NCBI GenBank assembly: GCA_027309085.1
Contig: DAIDDL010000030.1
Location: 1 to 48,606, forward strand
Direction: 5' to 3'
DNA length: 48,606 bases
DNA from: Sulfobacillus sp.
GTDB lineage: Bacteria; Bacillota; Sulfobacillia; Sulfobacillales; Sulfobacillaceae
The translations under genes and the position numbers were made by a program. The notes under the pieces are model-generated. The model saw nothing but the letters and a program-made list of their open reading frames with translations, did no database searches and was not told where the DNA came from. This document shows, in pieces, positions 33,697 through 41,912 of this stretch. Position 1 is the first letter of the stretch. Each line of letters begins with the position of its first letter.

Positions 33697-34116
33697 TCAC
33701 CAAATGCCCGCTTTCGTCCCCGCCTTGGGGCGCGGGGACGAAAGCGGGCTGCCCTTACAGTCCTTTTGACCGCGTAATGCCACCCACTGTCCGGCGGGGG
33801 GCCAATTGCATTGTGGCCTACGGTTGGCAGCCGTGCTGATGCGGCCATGCCATGTCCCACAGGTCGGGCAGGTTCATTCGCGGTCCGCCAGGGTTAAGTC
33901 TTTTTTCCCATAACCGCGGTGCGGCGTGAAGCCGTTCCCACTTTTCAGTGTACGGCATGAGGGATCTCCCTTGCCCTTACCGGCCTCGTGACGTTTCTTG
34001 CGCAATCTCTCTTCACCAAGGTTTGGAAAGCCTGTGCTCGCCTTGCGTCTGCTTTGGCTGCAGGGCTGCGGACTGAAGGGCACCCGTAAGTGTCGTGACC
34101 TTCTAAACATAGTCAC
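33697..34116 (-). pseudogene. Degenerate TnpB-like (IS605 OrfB) C-terminus
   Basis: On the minus strand, GKKDLTLADRE then a TGA stop then TCPTCGTWHGRISTAANRR matches the end of TnpB proteins, where the usual text is like DLTLSDREWTCPxCGxxHDRDxNAA. The stop sits where a Trp (TGG) is expected, one base away. The conserved HDRDxNAA, whose Asp residues include the third RuvC catalytic residue, has become HGRISTAA. Only one zinc-binding CxxC is clear. Codons before about 34060 do not resemble TnpB, and no N-terminal part exists. A hairpin of 18-bp arms follows at 33706-33749, inside the tail. I judge this a dead remnant; the match is by eye and covers about 35 residues. Confidence 0.45.
33706..33749. 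repeat. Perfect 18-bp inverted repeat, 8-base loop
   Basis: GCCCGCTTTCGTCCCCGC (33706-33723) is exactly complementary to 33732-33749. It lies within the tail of the TnpB-like remnant, where such elements often carry their end hairpin, but the stem is much longer than usual for that. It could also be a strong transcription terminator without a T-run. Confidence 0.9.
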
Positions 34117-34195
34117 GCGGCCTTTCCACCCGCAACTGAGGCTTGATCACAGTCGGGCTTTGGCCGTGAGGACTGCCATTCACTGAAACTGGGCC

Positions 34196-35119
34196 TTAGT
34201 AACCGTCCGCGCGCGCCACCACGTTGATCAGGGGCTGATTGGCATAGTCGCGCTGCAGATTCTCCACCAGAATAGCCACAGCCCGGTCCAAATAATCCGG
34301 CACGTTGCCGGCTACGTGAGGAGTCACCACCACATTGCGCATCTGGAGCAGAGGATGACCTGCCGGAAGCGGTTCCGGCACGGTCACGTCCAGGCCGGCC
34401 CCTCCCATCTCGCCCAGGCGAAGGGCTTCGCATAAATCATCCTGATTGACCACTTCTGCCCGGGCAATATTGATCAGCAAAGATTTGGATCCCATGCGCT
34501 GCAGTCTTTTCCGGTTGATGAGGTGGCGGGTTTGCTCGGTCAGCGGACAGGCTAACGTCACAACATCTGCCGATCCCAAAAGGTCATCGATGGCATCAAG
34601 ACCCCATTCTCCAGATGCCGGGTGGTAGCGCACCGGACGCACCTTCATGCCGAAGGCTTCACTGAATAGGCCAATTTGGCGCCCGATATGACCATAGCCG
34701 ACAATAAGGTGCGTCTTGCCGGCGAGCGTGTCCAAGGGCACCTGCTGGTCCCGGGGTGTTGTCGGCAGGTTCGGAGCGATCCGCGTCAGGTGCAACAGCA
34801 AAGCTATGGCATGCTCGGCCACGGCTTCCTGGCTCAGCCCCTTTACCGTCGTGATCAGCACACGGTCCGGAACATCGTGAACGACGGCATCAATGCCGGC
34901 AGAAAAAGTCTGCAGCCACCGTAGATGGGGAAGTCTTGCGCACAACTGGGCAGTGCTGTGTCCGCCGCTCGCGGCCAAGATGGTAATGCGCGGGTCAATA
35001 GGTTGCTCTAACGGCGGGGCTTCTTCATAAAACAGCACCGTCAACCCGGGTCGGCTCTGCTGGAGGCGCTCCCGCCAACGAGCGCCTCCGGGTCCTACTA
35101 CAGCTAATACATCTTCCAA
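34196..35119 (-). CDS. D-isomer-specific 2-hydroxyacid dehydrogenase
   Basis: 307 residues. VGYGHIGRQIG near 135 is the NAD(P)-binding glycine loop. The catalytic set is visible: Arg in LINIARAEVV, Glu in VPEPLPAGHP and His in VVTPHVAGN. The N-terminal substrate domain contains LQTFSAGIDAV. The subgroup is GhrA-like rather than 3-phosphoglycerate dehydrogenase, as there is no ACT domain. The TTG start at 35119 is supported by GGAGGAAAGG 7 bases upstream; an ATG 13 codons earlier has no binding site. It stands between broken genes but looks intact. Substrate, perhaps glyoxylate or hydroxypyruvate, is not determinable. Confidence 0.83.
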   Translation of the reverse strand: MEDVLAVVGPGGARWRERLQQSRPGLTVLFYEEAPPLEQPIDPRITILAASGGHSTAQLCARLPHLRWLQTFSAGIDAVVHDVPDRVLITTVKGLSQEAVAEHAIALLLHLTRIAPNLPTTPRDQQVPLDTLAGKTHLIVGYGHIGRQIGLFSEAFGMKVRPVRYHPASGEWGLDAIDDLLGSADVVTLACPLTEQTRHLINRKRLQRMGSKSLLINIARAEVVNQDDLCEALRLGEMGGAGLDVTVPEPLPAGHPLLQMRNVVVTPHVAGNVPDYLDRAVAILVENLQRDYANQPLINVVARADGY

Positions 35120-35325
35120 AGCCTTTCCTCCTCCATGCACATGCGGACGGCTGGCCATCCGGTGCTTCTCTGCTCATCCTACCAAAATTTCGGGGGGATG
35201 TGGTAGACCGTAAACCCCAGGGGGTCACGCCCAGCGGCGTGAATGCCCGCGCGCATCCCGCAATCCCAGCTGCCTCCGGCACTGACCAGCGCATTAAAGG
35301 TCTTATGGCAGATCGTAGCAGAACT

Positions 35326-35346
35326 CCAGAGTGTTGAATACTCTGG
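35326..35346. terminator. Hairpin after the peptide-binding pseudogene
   Basis: CCAGAGT and ACTCTGG form a perfect 7-bp stem with a 7-base loop just past the stop codon of the decayed gene at 35365. There is no T-run, so a terminator role is tentative. Confidence 0.35.
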
Positions 35347-35364
35347 GGTTCTCCTCGAGATCGT

Positions 35365-35906
35365 CTAATGGGAAACGGTCCAGTAATTGGCATAAAGAAA
35401 ATCCGTAACAGGATTGAACGTCTTGACTGTGCCATGCACATTGTTGGCATGCACCGAAAATCCTGTGATGCGGGCGTATCCTTGGGGAAACCAAGGCATC
35501 CACAGGACCGGGAGGTGCTGTGCCACGAATACTTGATAGGCATCCATGCGCTGCTTGATCTGCGATGCGCTGCCAGGCGCATAAGTGGCTTGGATCAGTT
35601 GGTCCAACGTGTTGTTCGAATATCCTCCAGAATTTTCTCCCGCCCCTGTCGCAAAGAGGTTGCCGCCGATCGGGTAGTAATCGAGCTGATGGAGGTCCAT
35701 CCGGCTCCCCAGTAGCCCATGTTCCATTTAGTGGGTGAACTCTGGGTATCCTCACCGAACAGCTGGTTGACGGGCATTTGCTGCAAAGACGCATCAATGC
35801 CTTCTTGGGCCCAATCGCTCTGCATCAACTGGGCGATATGGGAAATCGTGGTACTTCCGGAAGCGTAGGTCAGGGTAAAGGCCAGTTTTTGCCATCCCTT
35901 TGTCAT
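35365..35906 (-). pseudogene. Peptide ABC transporter substrate-binding protein, C-terminal fragment with frameshift
   Basis: Two overlapping minus-strand frames give the end of an OppA/DppA-type protein (SBP_bac_5). The first (about 35906-35700) reads through MQSDWAQEGIDASLQQMPVN and WNMGYWGAGW. The second (to 35365) continues LHQLDYYPIGGNLFATGAG and ends FNPVTDFLYANYWTVSH, the standard tail of the family. A one-base shift near 35695 breaks the frame. The first 300 or so residues, including the lipoprotein signal, are missing, and no oligopeptide permease genes are near, so it is a dead remnant. Confidence 0.75.
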
Positions 35907-36215
35907 GACGCCATTGGTTTTTGTCCACCCATGCTAATTCTAGCATTCGACAATTTCAGACAAGATTCCTGTTGTGGCTAGGGAGCAGTGTTGTGTGCAA
36001 TTTACCCTATTCCTGTCAGCCTATCTGTGCCTCCATCGAAAGCAGTAGACTGCAGCCGACGAATAAAACGCTGAACTGGCCGGTCATGGACAGCACCTAG
36101 ACCATCCACTACGACAGACAACAGTATCCCTTCTGAATATTCTTTCTTGTACTGGTTTCCCATTTCACCAAAACGCCTTACACTGTAACCATCACTAGAT
36201 TCAAGAGGTGGAAGA
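35907..36215. other. Gap without a visible gene
   Basis: Roughly 310 AT-richer bases between the peptide-binding remnant and the Trp-rich ORF. No coding frame or strong promoter could be supported; TTTCCC-17-TACACT (weak boxes) near 36160-36190 is the best promoter-like arrangement for the next gene. Confidence 0.35.
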
Positions 36216-36896
36216 ATGACTTCTCCCGCACTGGATTTACACTACCTAGGGTGGCTGGCGGACCAGACGTTCGGCGCCGAGAGTTCCGAGCATGCCATCA
36301 GCCTGGCGCAGTGGCTGGAGCCTGCAGCCGCCCATCCCGGCGACCCCCGGCAATGGCGCCACAATTCCACGTGGAATCTCGTGCGCCAGGCAGTCCGCGC
36401 CCACCGCCAGCTAACCGGATGCCTGGACGCTTGGGAATGGCCTTCCTGCCAAGCGTGGTGGACGGGGTGCGGCGGGCCTCGGTGGGATCCCTACAGCCTG
36501 GCTATATCCATTGGCAAGCGTCCGCCCACTCACTGGCAGAGCATGTTTATTGAGTTGCTGCACCATCCCATTCAGCCAGGTCTGGCATTATGGGCGTACG
36601 GTGTCTGGCGCAGGCACCCGCCACTGCCAGATATGGGTGCGCTGCCCGGCCTTCTTCCTGCGATTGCCATCGACCGCGCTCTGAGGGCGTGCACGCTCTC
36701 TTTTGCCGACATGCGGTCCCCATGGGGAGAGGCGTGGCAGGACTGGGTAAGCGCCCCTCCCCCGGAAGTGGCGGAGCCGGAGCCGCCGGGCCGATATCCT
36801 ACCACTCTTGTCGAAGAGTGGGCGCACGTTCTGGCACAGATCGACACCCTTCCCTTAGACCCTCCCGTGAGAGGCATTCAAATGCGGTGGTTTTAG
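36216..36896 (+). CDS. Hypothetical Trp-rich protein
   Basis: 226 residues, no family recognised. It contains 17 tryptophans, many in the first 130 residues, often beside charged residues, and Pro-rich stretches near 180-195. There is no signal peptide or membrane segment. AGAGGTGGAAG precedes the ATG at a good distance, and the frame is long for this GC content without stops on either side being marginal, so it is likely real. It is an isolated gene in a decaying zone, and ends just before a sequence that looks like an IS21-type end. Unknown function. Confidence 0.55.
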   Translation: MTSPALDLHYLGWLADQTFGAESSEHAISLAQWLEPAAAHPGDPRQWRHNSTWNLVRQAVRAHRQLTGCLDAWEWPSCQAWWTGCGGPRWDPYSLAISIGKRPPTHWQSMFIELLHHPIQPGLALWAYGVWRRHPPLPDMGALPGLLPAIAIDRALRACTLSFADMRSPWGEAWQDWVSAPPPEVAEPEPPGRYPTTLVEEWAHVLAQIDTLPLDPPVRGIQMRWF

Positions 36897-36962
36897 ACAG
36901 ATATCACCACGGGACAAATTCTGGCTGCGCCGGGACATTTCGGGGAAATTCTGCCCCGTGTA
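36897..36962. mobile_element. Possible IS21-family end remnant
   Basis: GGGACAAATTCTGG and, 19 bases on, GGGACATTTCGGGGAAATTCTG look like the imperfect repeats seen inside the ends of IS21-family elements. No istA or istB is in the window, and a mate end was not found. It lies between the Trp-rich ORF and the histidine kinase fragment. Based on memory of such ends only. Confidence 0.3.
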
Positions 36963-37057
36963 GATCAGGCTGGTGACCATGATTGCTGGCTGGCAGCAGG
37001 TGCGGACGAATTGGGAAGGTTGTTGAGCCGCGTCACGGTTATAGTCGGTAGCTGAAG

Positions 37058-37411
37058 TCAATGATGACATGCCCACCAAATTCTAATCGGGGTCGGAGGG
37101 GGACATTGGGCCATCTGGAAAGTGGGGGAGGGTGACACAGACCTTCGCGAAGGCCATCGCGCTTCGGCCCATTTGCATGCTCCCGCCATGGCCTTCGCGA
37201 ATGCTGCCACCACAGCCAAGCCTAGACCAAGCCCGGGAGACCGCGGATCCTTGATAAACGGGTCGGCCACCTGACCGAGCACACGGGGAGGCAGCCCTGG
37301 CCCGTCATCCTCGACACACAAAGCCACGGCGCCCTCCTCTGCGAGCACCGATACGGCAATACGGCCGCCTTCAGGAACCTGCCTGAGAGCATTCTGCAAC
37401 AGATTGGTCAA
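37058..37411 (-). pseudogene. Sensor histidine kinase reduced to its ATPase domain
   Basis: About 110 codons holding the N box (LTNLLQNALRQ), the G1 box (VEDDGPGLP) and the G2-type GLGLGLAVVAAFAKAMAG of a HATPase_c domain. After this the sequence goes out of register. An in-frame TGA lies just before the N box, and only 170 bases separate it from the regulator gene, so the sensor, HisKA and phospho-His regions are lost or shredded. It should have been the partner of the response regulator directly upstream. Confidence 0.75.
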
Positions 37412-37578
37412 AATTTGATCAATTCGGTCGCTTCATTCCTCAATCTGCGGCCAAACGCCGCGATCCCGGCTAGAAATTAGCTGGAAAAATCGCGGAAACA
37501 CGGGCTATTCAGTTTCGACAATGGTAAAAACTGGGGATCCCTCAGGGGCGGAACCCGTAATCAAAACCAGCCACGTGC

Positions 37579-38286
37579 CTAGAGCGATGCGTTCCGAGCG
37601 CTTTCTTCCCTCCACCTGTACCCTACCCCCCTCACTGTCTCAATATACCGGGGATCATCAGGGGAATCATGCAATTTTCTCCGGAAGCGCGCTACTTCTG
37701 CATCAACAGCCCGGTCAAACGCTTCCCCCACATCTCCCCAAATGCGACGCAACAACTCCTCGCGGGTCCAGACCCGGCCGGGCGCGCGCGCCATAGCTGA
37801 CATCAAGTCATATTCGAGAGGCGTCAAATCCAGCAAGACTCCGCCTTGCCTGACCTGGTGGCGCTCCATATCAATTTCCAGATCCATAAAGGTCCACGAC
37901 GCGCTTTTGGCGGCCGCCGCTTCCGTGCGGCTGCGGTGCAGCAAAGCATTGAGACGGGCCATCACTTGCCCCGGACTAAAAGGCTTCACAACATAATCAT
38001 CCGCGTTTTGCTGCAATGCCCGGATGATGTCCGCCTCCTTGTCATTCACTGTCAGAACCAAGATAGGCACGGCCGTGAGATGGCGCAATTTCTCTAGAGA
38101 ACGCAATCCCGTGCTATCGGGTAGCTGCCAGTCCAGCACGATCACATCTGGCGGAGCCTGCTCGGCCTGTTGGAGAGCCTGGGCGAGTGACGCTGAGGTC
38201 GTAGACTGCCAGTGCCAGGCATCCGCATAAGCAGCGATAAGCTCTGCAATGCCTGGATCGTCATCTATAATTTGCAGTAGCGGCAT
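37579..38286 (-). CDS. OmpR/PhoB-family response regulator
   Basis: 235 residues. The receiver has the acidic pair IIDDDPG (8-10), the phospho-acceptor Asp52 (VIVLDWQLPD), the Thr in LVLTVND and the Lys in YVVKPFSPGQ. The winged-helix effector spans about 135-230 and ends YIETVRGVGYRW, the usual recognition-helix/wing signature. The ATG at 38286 is chosen because the receiver begins there; GGAG is 4 bases upstream. The gene is intact, but its apparent partner kinase next door is destroyed, so it either answers another kinase or acts without phosphorylation. Confidence 0.9.
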   Translation of the reverse strand: MPLLQIIDDDPGIAELIAAYADAWHWQSTTSASLAQALQQAEQAPPDVIVLDWQLPDSTGLRSLEKLRHLTAVPILVLTVNDKEADIIRALQQNADDYVVKPFSPGQVMARLNALLHRSRTEAAAAKSASWTFMDLEIDMERHQVRQGGVLLDLTPLEYDLMSAMARAPGRVWTREELLRRIWGDVGEAFDRAVDAEVARFRRKLHDSPDDPRYIETVRGVGYRWREESARNASL

Positions 38287-38369
38287 GGATCTCCAAAACC
38301 TGCCTTTCTCCAGCCGGCCGTATCCACCGGCCCTGCATCCCCACCTGCGCAAACCGCCGCATCCCGAGC

Positions 38370-38595
38370 TTACTGAAGATGGGCCCGCAGTTCCTCATGA
38401 TTTCCCCCCGGGCCAACCGAATCTTTAAAATGTTCAAAGGCTCGCTGCTCGAGAGCACATTGGGCCCGCTGGTCCTCCACAGGCGGCGCAGAAGGGAAAC
38501 TCCACCACCGCGAAAAACGCGAAGAATATCATCCCGAATAGTCCCATCATGCCAAACCCTAATCCATGATTCATAAACTGCCAAGGCATCATCAT
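38370..38595 (-). pseudogene. SHOCT-type small membrane protein with two frameshifts
   Basis: Starts ATGATGATG near 38595 with AGGAAGGA upstream. The first frame gives a Met/Phe-rich membrane helix (GLGFGMMGLFGMIFFAFFAVV). A shift near 38510 leads into VSLLRRLWRTSG and a SHOCT-like segment (EPLNILKIRLARGEI), and a second shift gives EELRAHLQ and a stop at 38370. Read together these make a typical SHOCT protein of about 75 residues. Two independent shifts in 225 bases argue for decay rather than one sequencing slip. It lies upstream of the response regulator on the same strand. Confidence 0.6.
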
Positions 38596-38900
38596 CTGCA
38601 CATCCTTCCTCGTTTCTAAGCCCCAGTATAGTGCGGTGATGTGACTATGAGATGCCATCACTGTCACAGTTGTGTGACAGCCACAGACTGACAGGAACAC
38701 AGTGCTTTGCTTCAGCCGGTAGGGGACCCCGAAGATCTTTTAATTTCGCCTATCATTTATGGTAGCATGAATTGATTGACCGAAAAGGTTGCTGCACTTC
38801 CTCTAGTGATTGCCCCAGGTATCACCGTGTGACAGTCAGTTCGGCTTGCAAGCCCAAGGTCAGCAGCGCTTAAACAAGAAAAGATTCTGGAGGCGACATT
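38596..38900. other. Gap upstream of gapN
   Basis: About 305 bases. It should contain the divergent promoters for the SHOCT remnant and gapN. The stretch 38740-38790 is AT-rich, but I found no convincing -35/-10 pair and no gene. Confidence 0.35.
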
Positions 38901-40361
38901 ATGTCAGAAACATCCGTTTTCATCCCGAGCGGTCCAAACGATTGCGCAAAGTTAGGCCCTACTGGGTGGACTTCCTGTCAAGATGGCGCCGAAGTGGCGA
39001 TCTACGGTCCCGTAAGCGGTCAGGTGATTGGCAAAGTGCATGCGTACACGACGCACGAAGTCGATGAGGCGATTGAAAAACTGGAGCAGGGGTACCAGAC
39101 ATGGAAACGCACCCTGCTGGTAGACCGGGCTAGATTGCTGCATCAATGGGCAGACAAGCTGCAGGAAAATGCCCCGCAGCTCGCAAATTTGCTGATGTTG
39201 GAAATTGCCAAAAATCGCCGGGATTCTCTTGATGAAATTCAGCGTTCGGCAGATTTTATTCACTACACGGCAGAGGAGGGGCTGCGTTTAACGGGAGAAA
39301 CGCTGTTTGGCGATGCCTTCCCTGGGCAGACACGCGAGAAGGTCAGCATGGTCGGCCGTGTGCCTCTAGGCGTAGTGCTGGCCATCCCTCCCTTCAACTA
39401 CCCTGTCAACCTGGCGGTGACCAAAATCGCTCCCGCCTTAATGGGAGGCAACGTGGTCATTTTGAAACCGCCCACGCAAGGCGCTTTCGCGGGGATGAAC
39501 ATTACCAACCTGGCTTACGAGGCCGGGATTCCGGACAACGTTATCATAGCGGTCACGGGAGTCGGCCGTGTGATTGGCGATTACCTGGTCGCCCATCCCA
39601 AAGTCAATATGATTAATTTTACGGGGTCGACCCAAACTGGACAGCATATCGCCCAAAAAGCCATCATGGTGCCCCTGCTGCTGGAACTAGGCGGCAAGGA
39701 CGCCGCAATTGTCTTGCCCGACGCCGACATCGACCGAGCTCGGGACAACATTGTGAGTGGGGCCTTTTCCTTTTCGGGACAGCGGTGCACGGCCGTCAAG
39801 CGCGTCCTCGTGGTGAAAGATATCGCTGACCAGCTCTCCGCCAAGGTAGCCGAAAAAGTGATGGCTCTGACGGTCGGAAATCCTGAGGACGATTGTGTGG
39901 TGACCCCTTTGATTTCAACACAGGCCGCTGACTTTGTGTGGGACATGATTAATGAGGCTATCAGTCAGGGGGCCGTCTCCCTGACTCCGCTGAGACGCGA
40001 GGGCAATCTGGTATACCCTGTGGTGCTGGACTACGTCACCCGCGATATGCGCGTAGCCTGGGAGGAGCCTTTCGGCCCCGTTCTCCCCATTATCCGCATT
40101 GACGGCGCCGAAGAGGGGGTCGCGCTGGCGAACGCCAGCGAATACGGCTTGCAGGCGGCTATTTTTACTCAAGATGTGTCGCGAGCCTTTATGCTCGCCG
40201 AAGAGTTGGATGTGGGCACCGTGCAGATTAACGGCAAAACCTCCCGGGGACCCGACCATTTTCCTTTTGTGGGCACTAAAGCATCGGGCATGGGCGCCCA
40301 GGGCGTCCGCTATTCGCTGCTCGCAATGACCCGGCTGAAGTCGACCGTGTTAAATATCTGA
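38901..40361 (+). CDS. gapN: NADP-dependent non-phosphorylating glyceraldehyde-3-phosphate dehydrogenase
   Basis: 486 residues, full aldehyde dehydrogenase fold. IPPFNYPVNLAV near 162-173, FTGSTQTGQ near 240, the general base Glu262 in LELGGKDA and the nucleophile Cys296 in SGQRCTAVKR are in the order of the family, and the overall text (for example GDAFPGQ and FPFVGTKASGMGAQGVRYS) is close to GapN enzymes. GapN oxidises glyceraldehyde-3-phosphate straight to 3-phosphoglycerate, yielding NADPH but no ATP. GGAGG stands 7 bases before the ATG. It is followed by a strong GC hairpin. A related aldehyde dehydrogenase activity cannot be fully excluded. Confidence 0.88.
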   Translation: MSETSVFIPSGPNDCAKLGPTGWTSCQDGAEVAIYGPVSGQVIGKVHAYTTHEVDEAIEKLEQGYQTWKRTLLVDRARLLHQWADKLQENAPQLANLLMLEIAKNRRDSLDEIQRSADFIHYTAEEGLRLTGETLFGDAFPGQTREKVSMVGRVPLGVVLAIPPFNYPVNLAVTKIAPALMGGNVVILKPPTQGAFAGMNITNLAYEAGIPDNVIIAVTGVGRVIGDYLVAHPKVNMINFTGSTQTGQHIAQKAIMVPLLLELGGKDAAIVLPDADIDRARDNIVSGAFSFSGQRCTAVKRVLVVKDIADQLSAKVAEKVMALTVGNPEDDCVVTPLISTQAADFVWDMINEAISQGAVSLTPLRREGNLVYPVVLDYVTRDMRVAWEEPFGPVLPIIRIDGAEEGVALANASEYGLQAAIFTQDVSRAFMLAEELDVGTVQINGKTSRGPDHFPFVGTKASGMGAQGVRYSLLAMTRLKSTVLNI

Positions 40362-40379
40362 CACACGCGGGCTTAGCCT

Positions 40380-40401
40380 CCCCGGCCCCGTGGGGCCGGG
40401 G
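40380..40401 (+). terminator. GC-rich hairpin after gapN
   Basis: CCCCGGCCCC (40380-40389) and GGGGCCGGGG (40392-40401) form a very stable stem 18 bases after the gapN stop. Only a weak T-rich tail (CCATTTATC) follows, so this is a probable but not textbook terminator. Confidence 0.6.
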
Positions 40402-40532
40402 CCATTTATCTCATGACCGGATAGGACAAACCCAGCCTTTGCCGGGTCCTTGTCTTTCACCGCCAGTCAATTTCTTTTGAACTTGGGAGCAGCGCAGATG
40501 CGCGTTGAATATTCTTTCAAGTTAATGTTGTA

Positions 40533-40568
40533 TCATGATGAGCGATTATACGCTATTATTCATCATGA
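40533..40568. promoter_or_regulatory. Inverted repeat upstream of the liv operon, possible operator
   Basis: TCATGATGA (40533-40541) and TCATCATGA (40560-40568) are perfect inverted copies 18 bases apart, enclosing a smaller AGCG...CGCT palindrome, in the AT-rich 40490-40640 region that must hold the liv promoter. The spacing places the arms about two and a half turns apart. The regulator is unknown, and no promoter boxes could be fixed with confidence. Confidence 0.4.
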
Positions 40569-40670
40569 ATCGGCACAAAACTTGTTTGCTGTAAAATGCG
40601 GATGCAGGCAGCATAATCGCCTGACTCGCATGTATATTCACAAAACTATTTCACCAGGAGGTTATCTCTT

Positions 40671-41900
40671 ATGAACAGCCGGAAACACTCGGCGATGATT
40701 GTCGGCCTGTCCGCCGCCATGCTGGCGGGAACATTGGCCGGATGCGGCACGTCTACCAGCGCCGCTCCGCCAACCAAGAATATCTCGGATATAACGATCG
40801 GAACCCTGTACGCAGGCAGCGGCGCCTATGCCACCTCATCCCTGCCTGAATATGCCGGTCTCAAATTCTGGGCCAGTCAGGCTGACAAATCGGGAGGCGT
40901 GTTTGTCAAAGCCCTCAACAAAAAAGTCCCGATAAAAATCGTCGCCTACAACGACCAGAGCTCCGCCACCACAGCCACGAGTCTGTATTCCCAGCTTATT
41001 TCGGTCAATCACGTCAACGTGCTGGTGGCCGACTTCGGGTCGGTTCTCACCTCCGTGGCGGTTCCCGTCGCCGAGGAAAACAAGATGGTGCTGTTCGACC
41101 AAAGCGGAACCGGGACGACATTCTTTACGCCCAACAATCCCTATATTGTGCTGACCTCGCTGCCCAATTCGGGCCTGTGGCCCGATTCTCTGGCGCAATA
41201 CCTCATCGGGCAGCACTATTCACGGGTGGCCATTTTGTATGATACGAATGATTTCGACCAGTCGCAGGAACAAACCTTAGTGAGCAAACTCAAGGCCGCC
41301 GGCATTACACCCGTCTATAACTCCGGGGTCCCTACCAGCACATCCAGCTACTCGGTGCTGCTGAACAATATCTCCCACGCGAATCCCCAAGCCGTCATTG
41401 AATTTGGGTACCCCAATAATGACATTTCCTTCCTGCAGGCATTAAAAGCCAGTGGAGCCCAGTACAAGATGGTGTTCACGGTGTTCCCCGGACAGCTTCC
41501 GACTCTCTTCACGACGAGTGACGGGCCTTCCTCCATCAACAACATCTACACATACCCCGCGCCGCCTTTGATTTCCCATGCCCATGTCAATTACGGCATG
41601 AACTCCAGCCAGTTCATTGCCGCGTACAAGAAGGCGACCGGCCAGAGCACCAATTTCCTGAATATTGCGGGGTATAATACCGGTCTCATTATCCAGAAGA
41701 CTTTGGAGACCGCCAATAGCCTGAGCCAACTCTCCTTGCGCCATGCCGTCAGCCGTTTTTCCGGCACCATCGAGACGCTGGACGGAAAATTCCAGATTAA
41801 TTCCGAGGGAGCCCAGACGGGAGAAACCCTTCCCGTCGGAAAATTCACGACCAACAGCGCAGGCAAGGTCTCTGTGGACTTGCTGACCCCGCTCTCGTAA
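40671..41900 (+). CDS. livJ: Branched-chain amino acid type ABC importer, substrate-binding lipoprotein
   Basis: 409 residues. A lipoprotein signal peptide ends in LAGC with Cys25, followed by a Ser/Thr/Ala linker. The mature part has the two-lobed periplasmic-binding fold of the LivJ type (ITIGTLYAGSGAY at the start, VNVLVADFGSVLTSVAVPVAEE near 120). LivJ-type proteins bind branched-chain amino acids, but relatives take urea, amides or aromatic acids, so the substrate is open. AGGAGG precedes the ATG. Its surface is Ser/Thr/Asn-rich, as in other extracellular proteins of acidophiles. First gene of a five-gene operon. Confidence 0.85.
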   Translation: MNSRKHSAMIVGLSAAMLAGTLAGCGTSTSAAPPTKNISDITIGTLYAGSGAYATSSLPEYAGLKFWASQADKSGGVFVKALNKKVPIKIVAYNDQSSATTATSLYSQLISVNHVNVLVADFGSVLTSVAVPVAEENKMVLFDQSGTGTTFFTPNNPYIVLTSLPNSGLWPDSLAQYLIGQHYSRVAILYDTNDFDQSQEQTLVSKLKAAGITPVYNSGVPTSTSSYSVLLNNISHANPQAVIEFGYPNNDISFLQALKASGAQYKMVFTVFPGQLPTLFTTSDGPSSINNIYTYPAPPLISHAHVNYGMNSSQFIAAYKKATGQSTNFLNIAGYNTGLIIQKTLETANSLSQLSLRHAVSRFSGTIETLDGKFQINSEGAQTGETLPVGKFTTNSAGKVSVDLLTPLS

Positions 41901-41912
41901 AGTATCAGATGC

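Noticed and set aside
33423-33860. 145-codon minus-strand frame
   Set aside because: Arg/Pro-rich text overlapping the TnpB-like remnant in another frame, without a family match.
35179-35330. Minus-strand frame ending GFTVYHIPPKFW
   Set aside because: Resembles a protein tail but is short, has no start and no identifiable family; possibly another relic in the decay zone.
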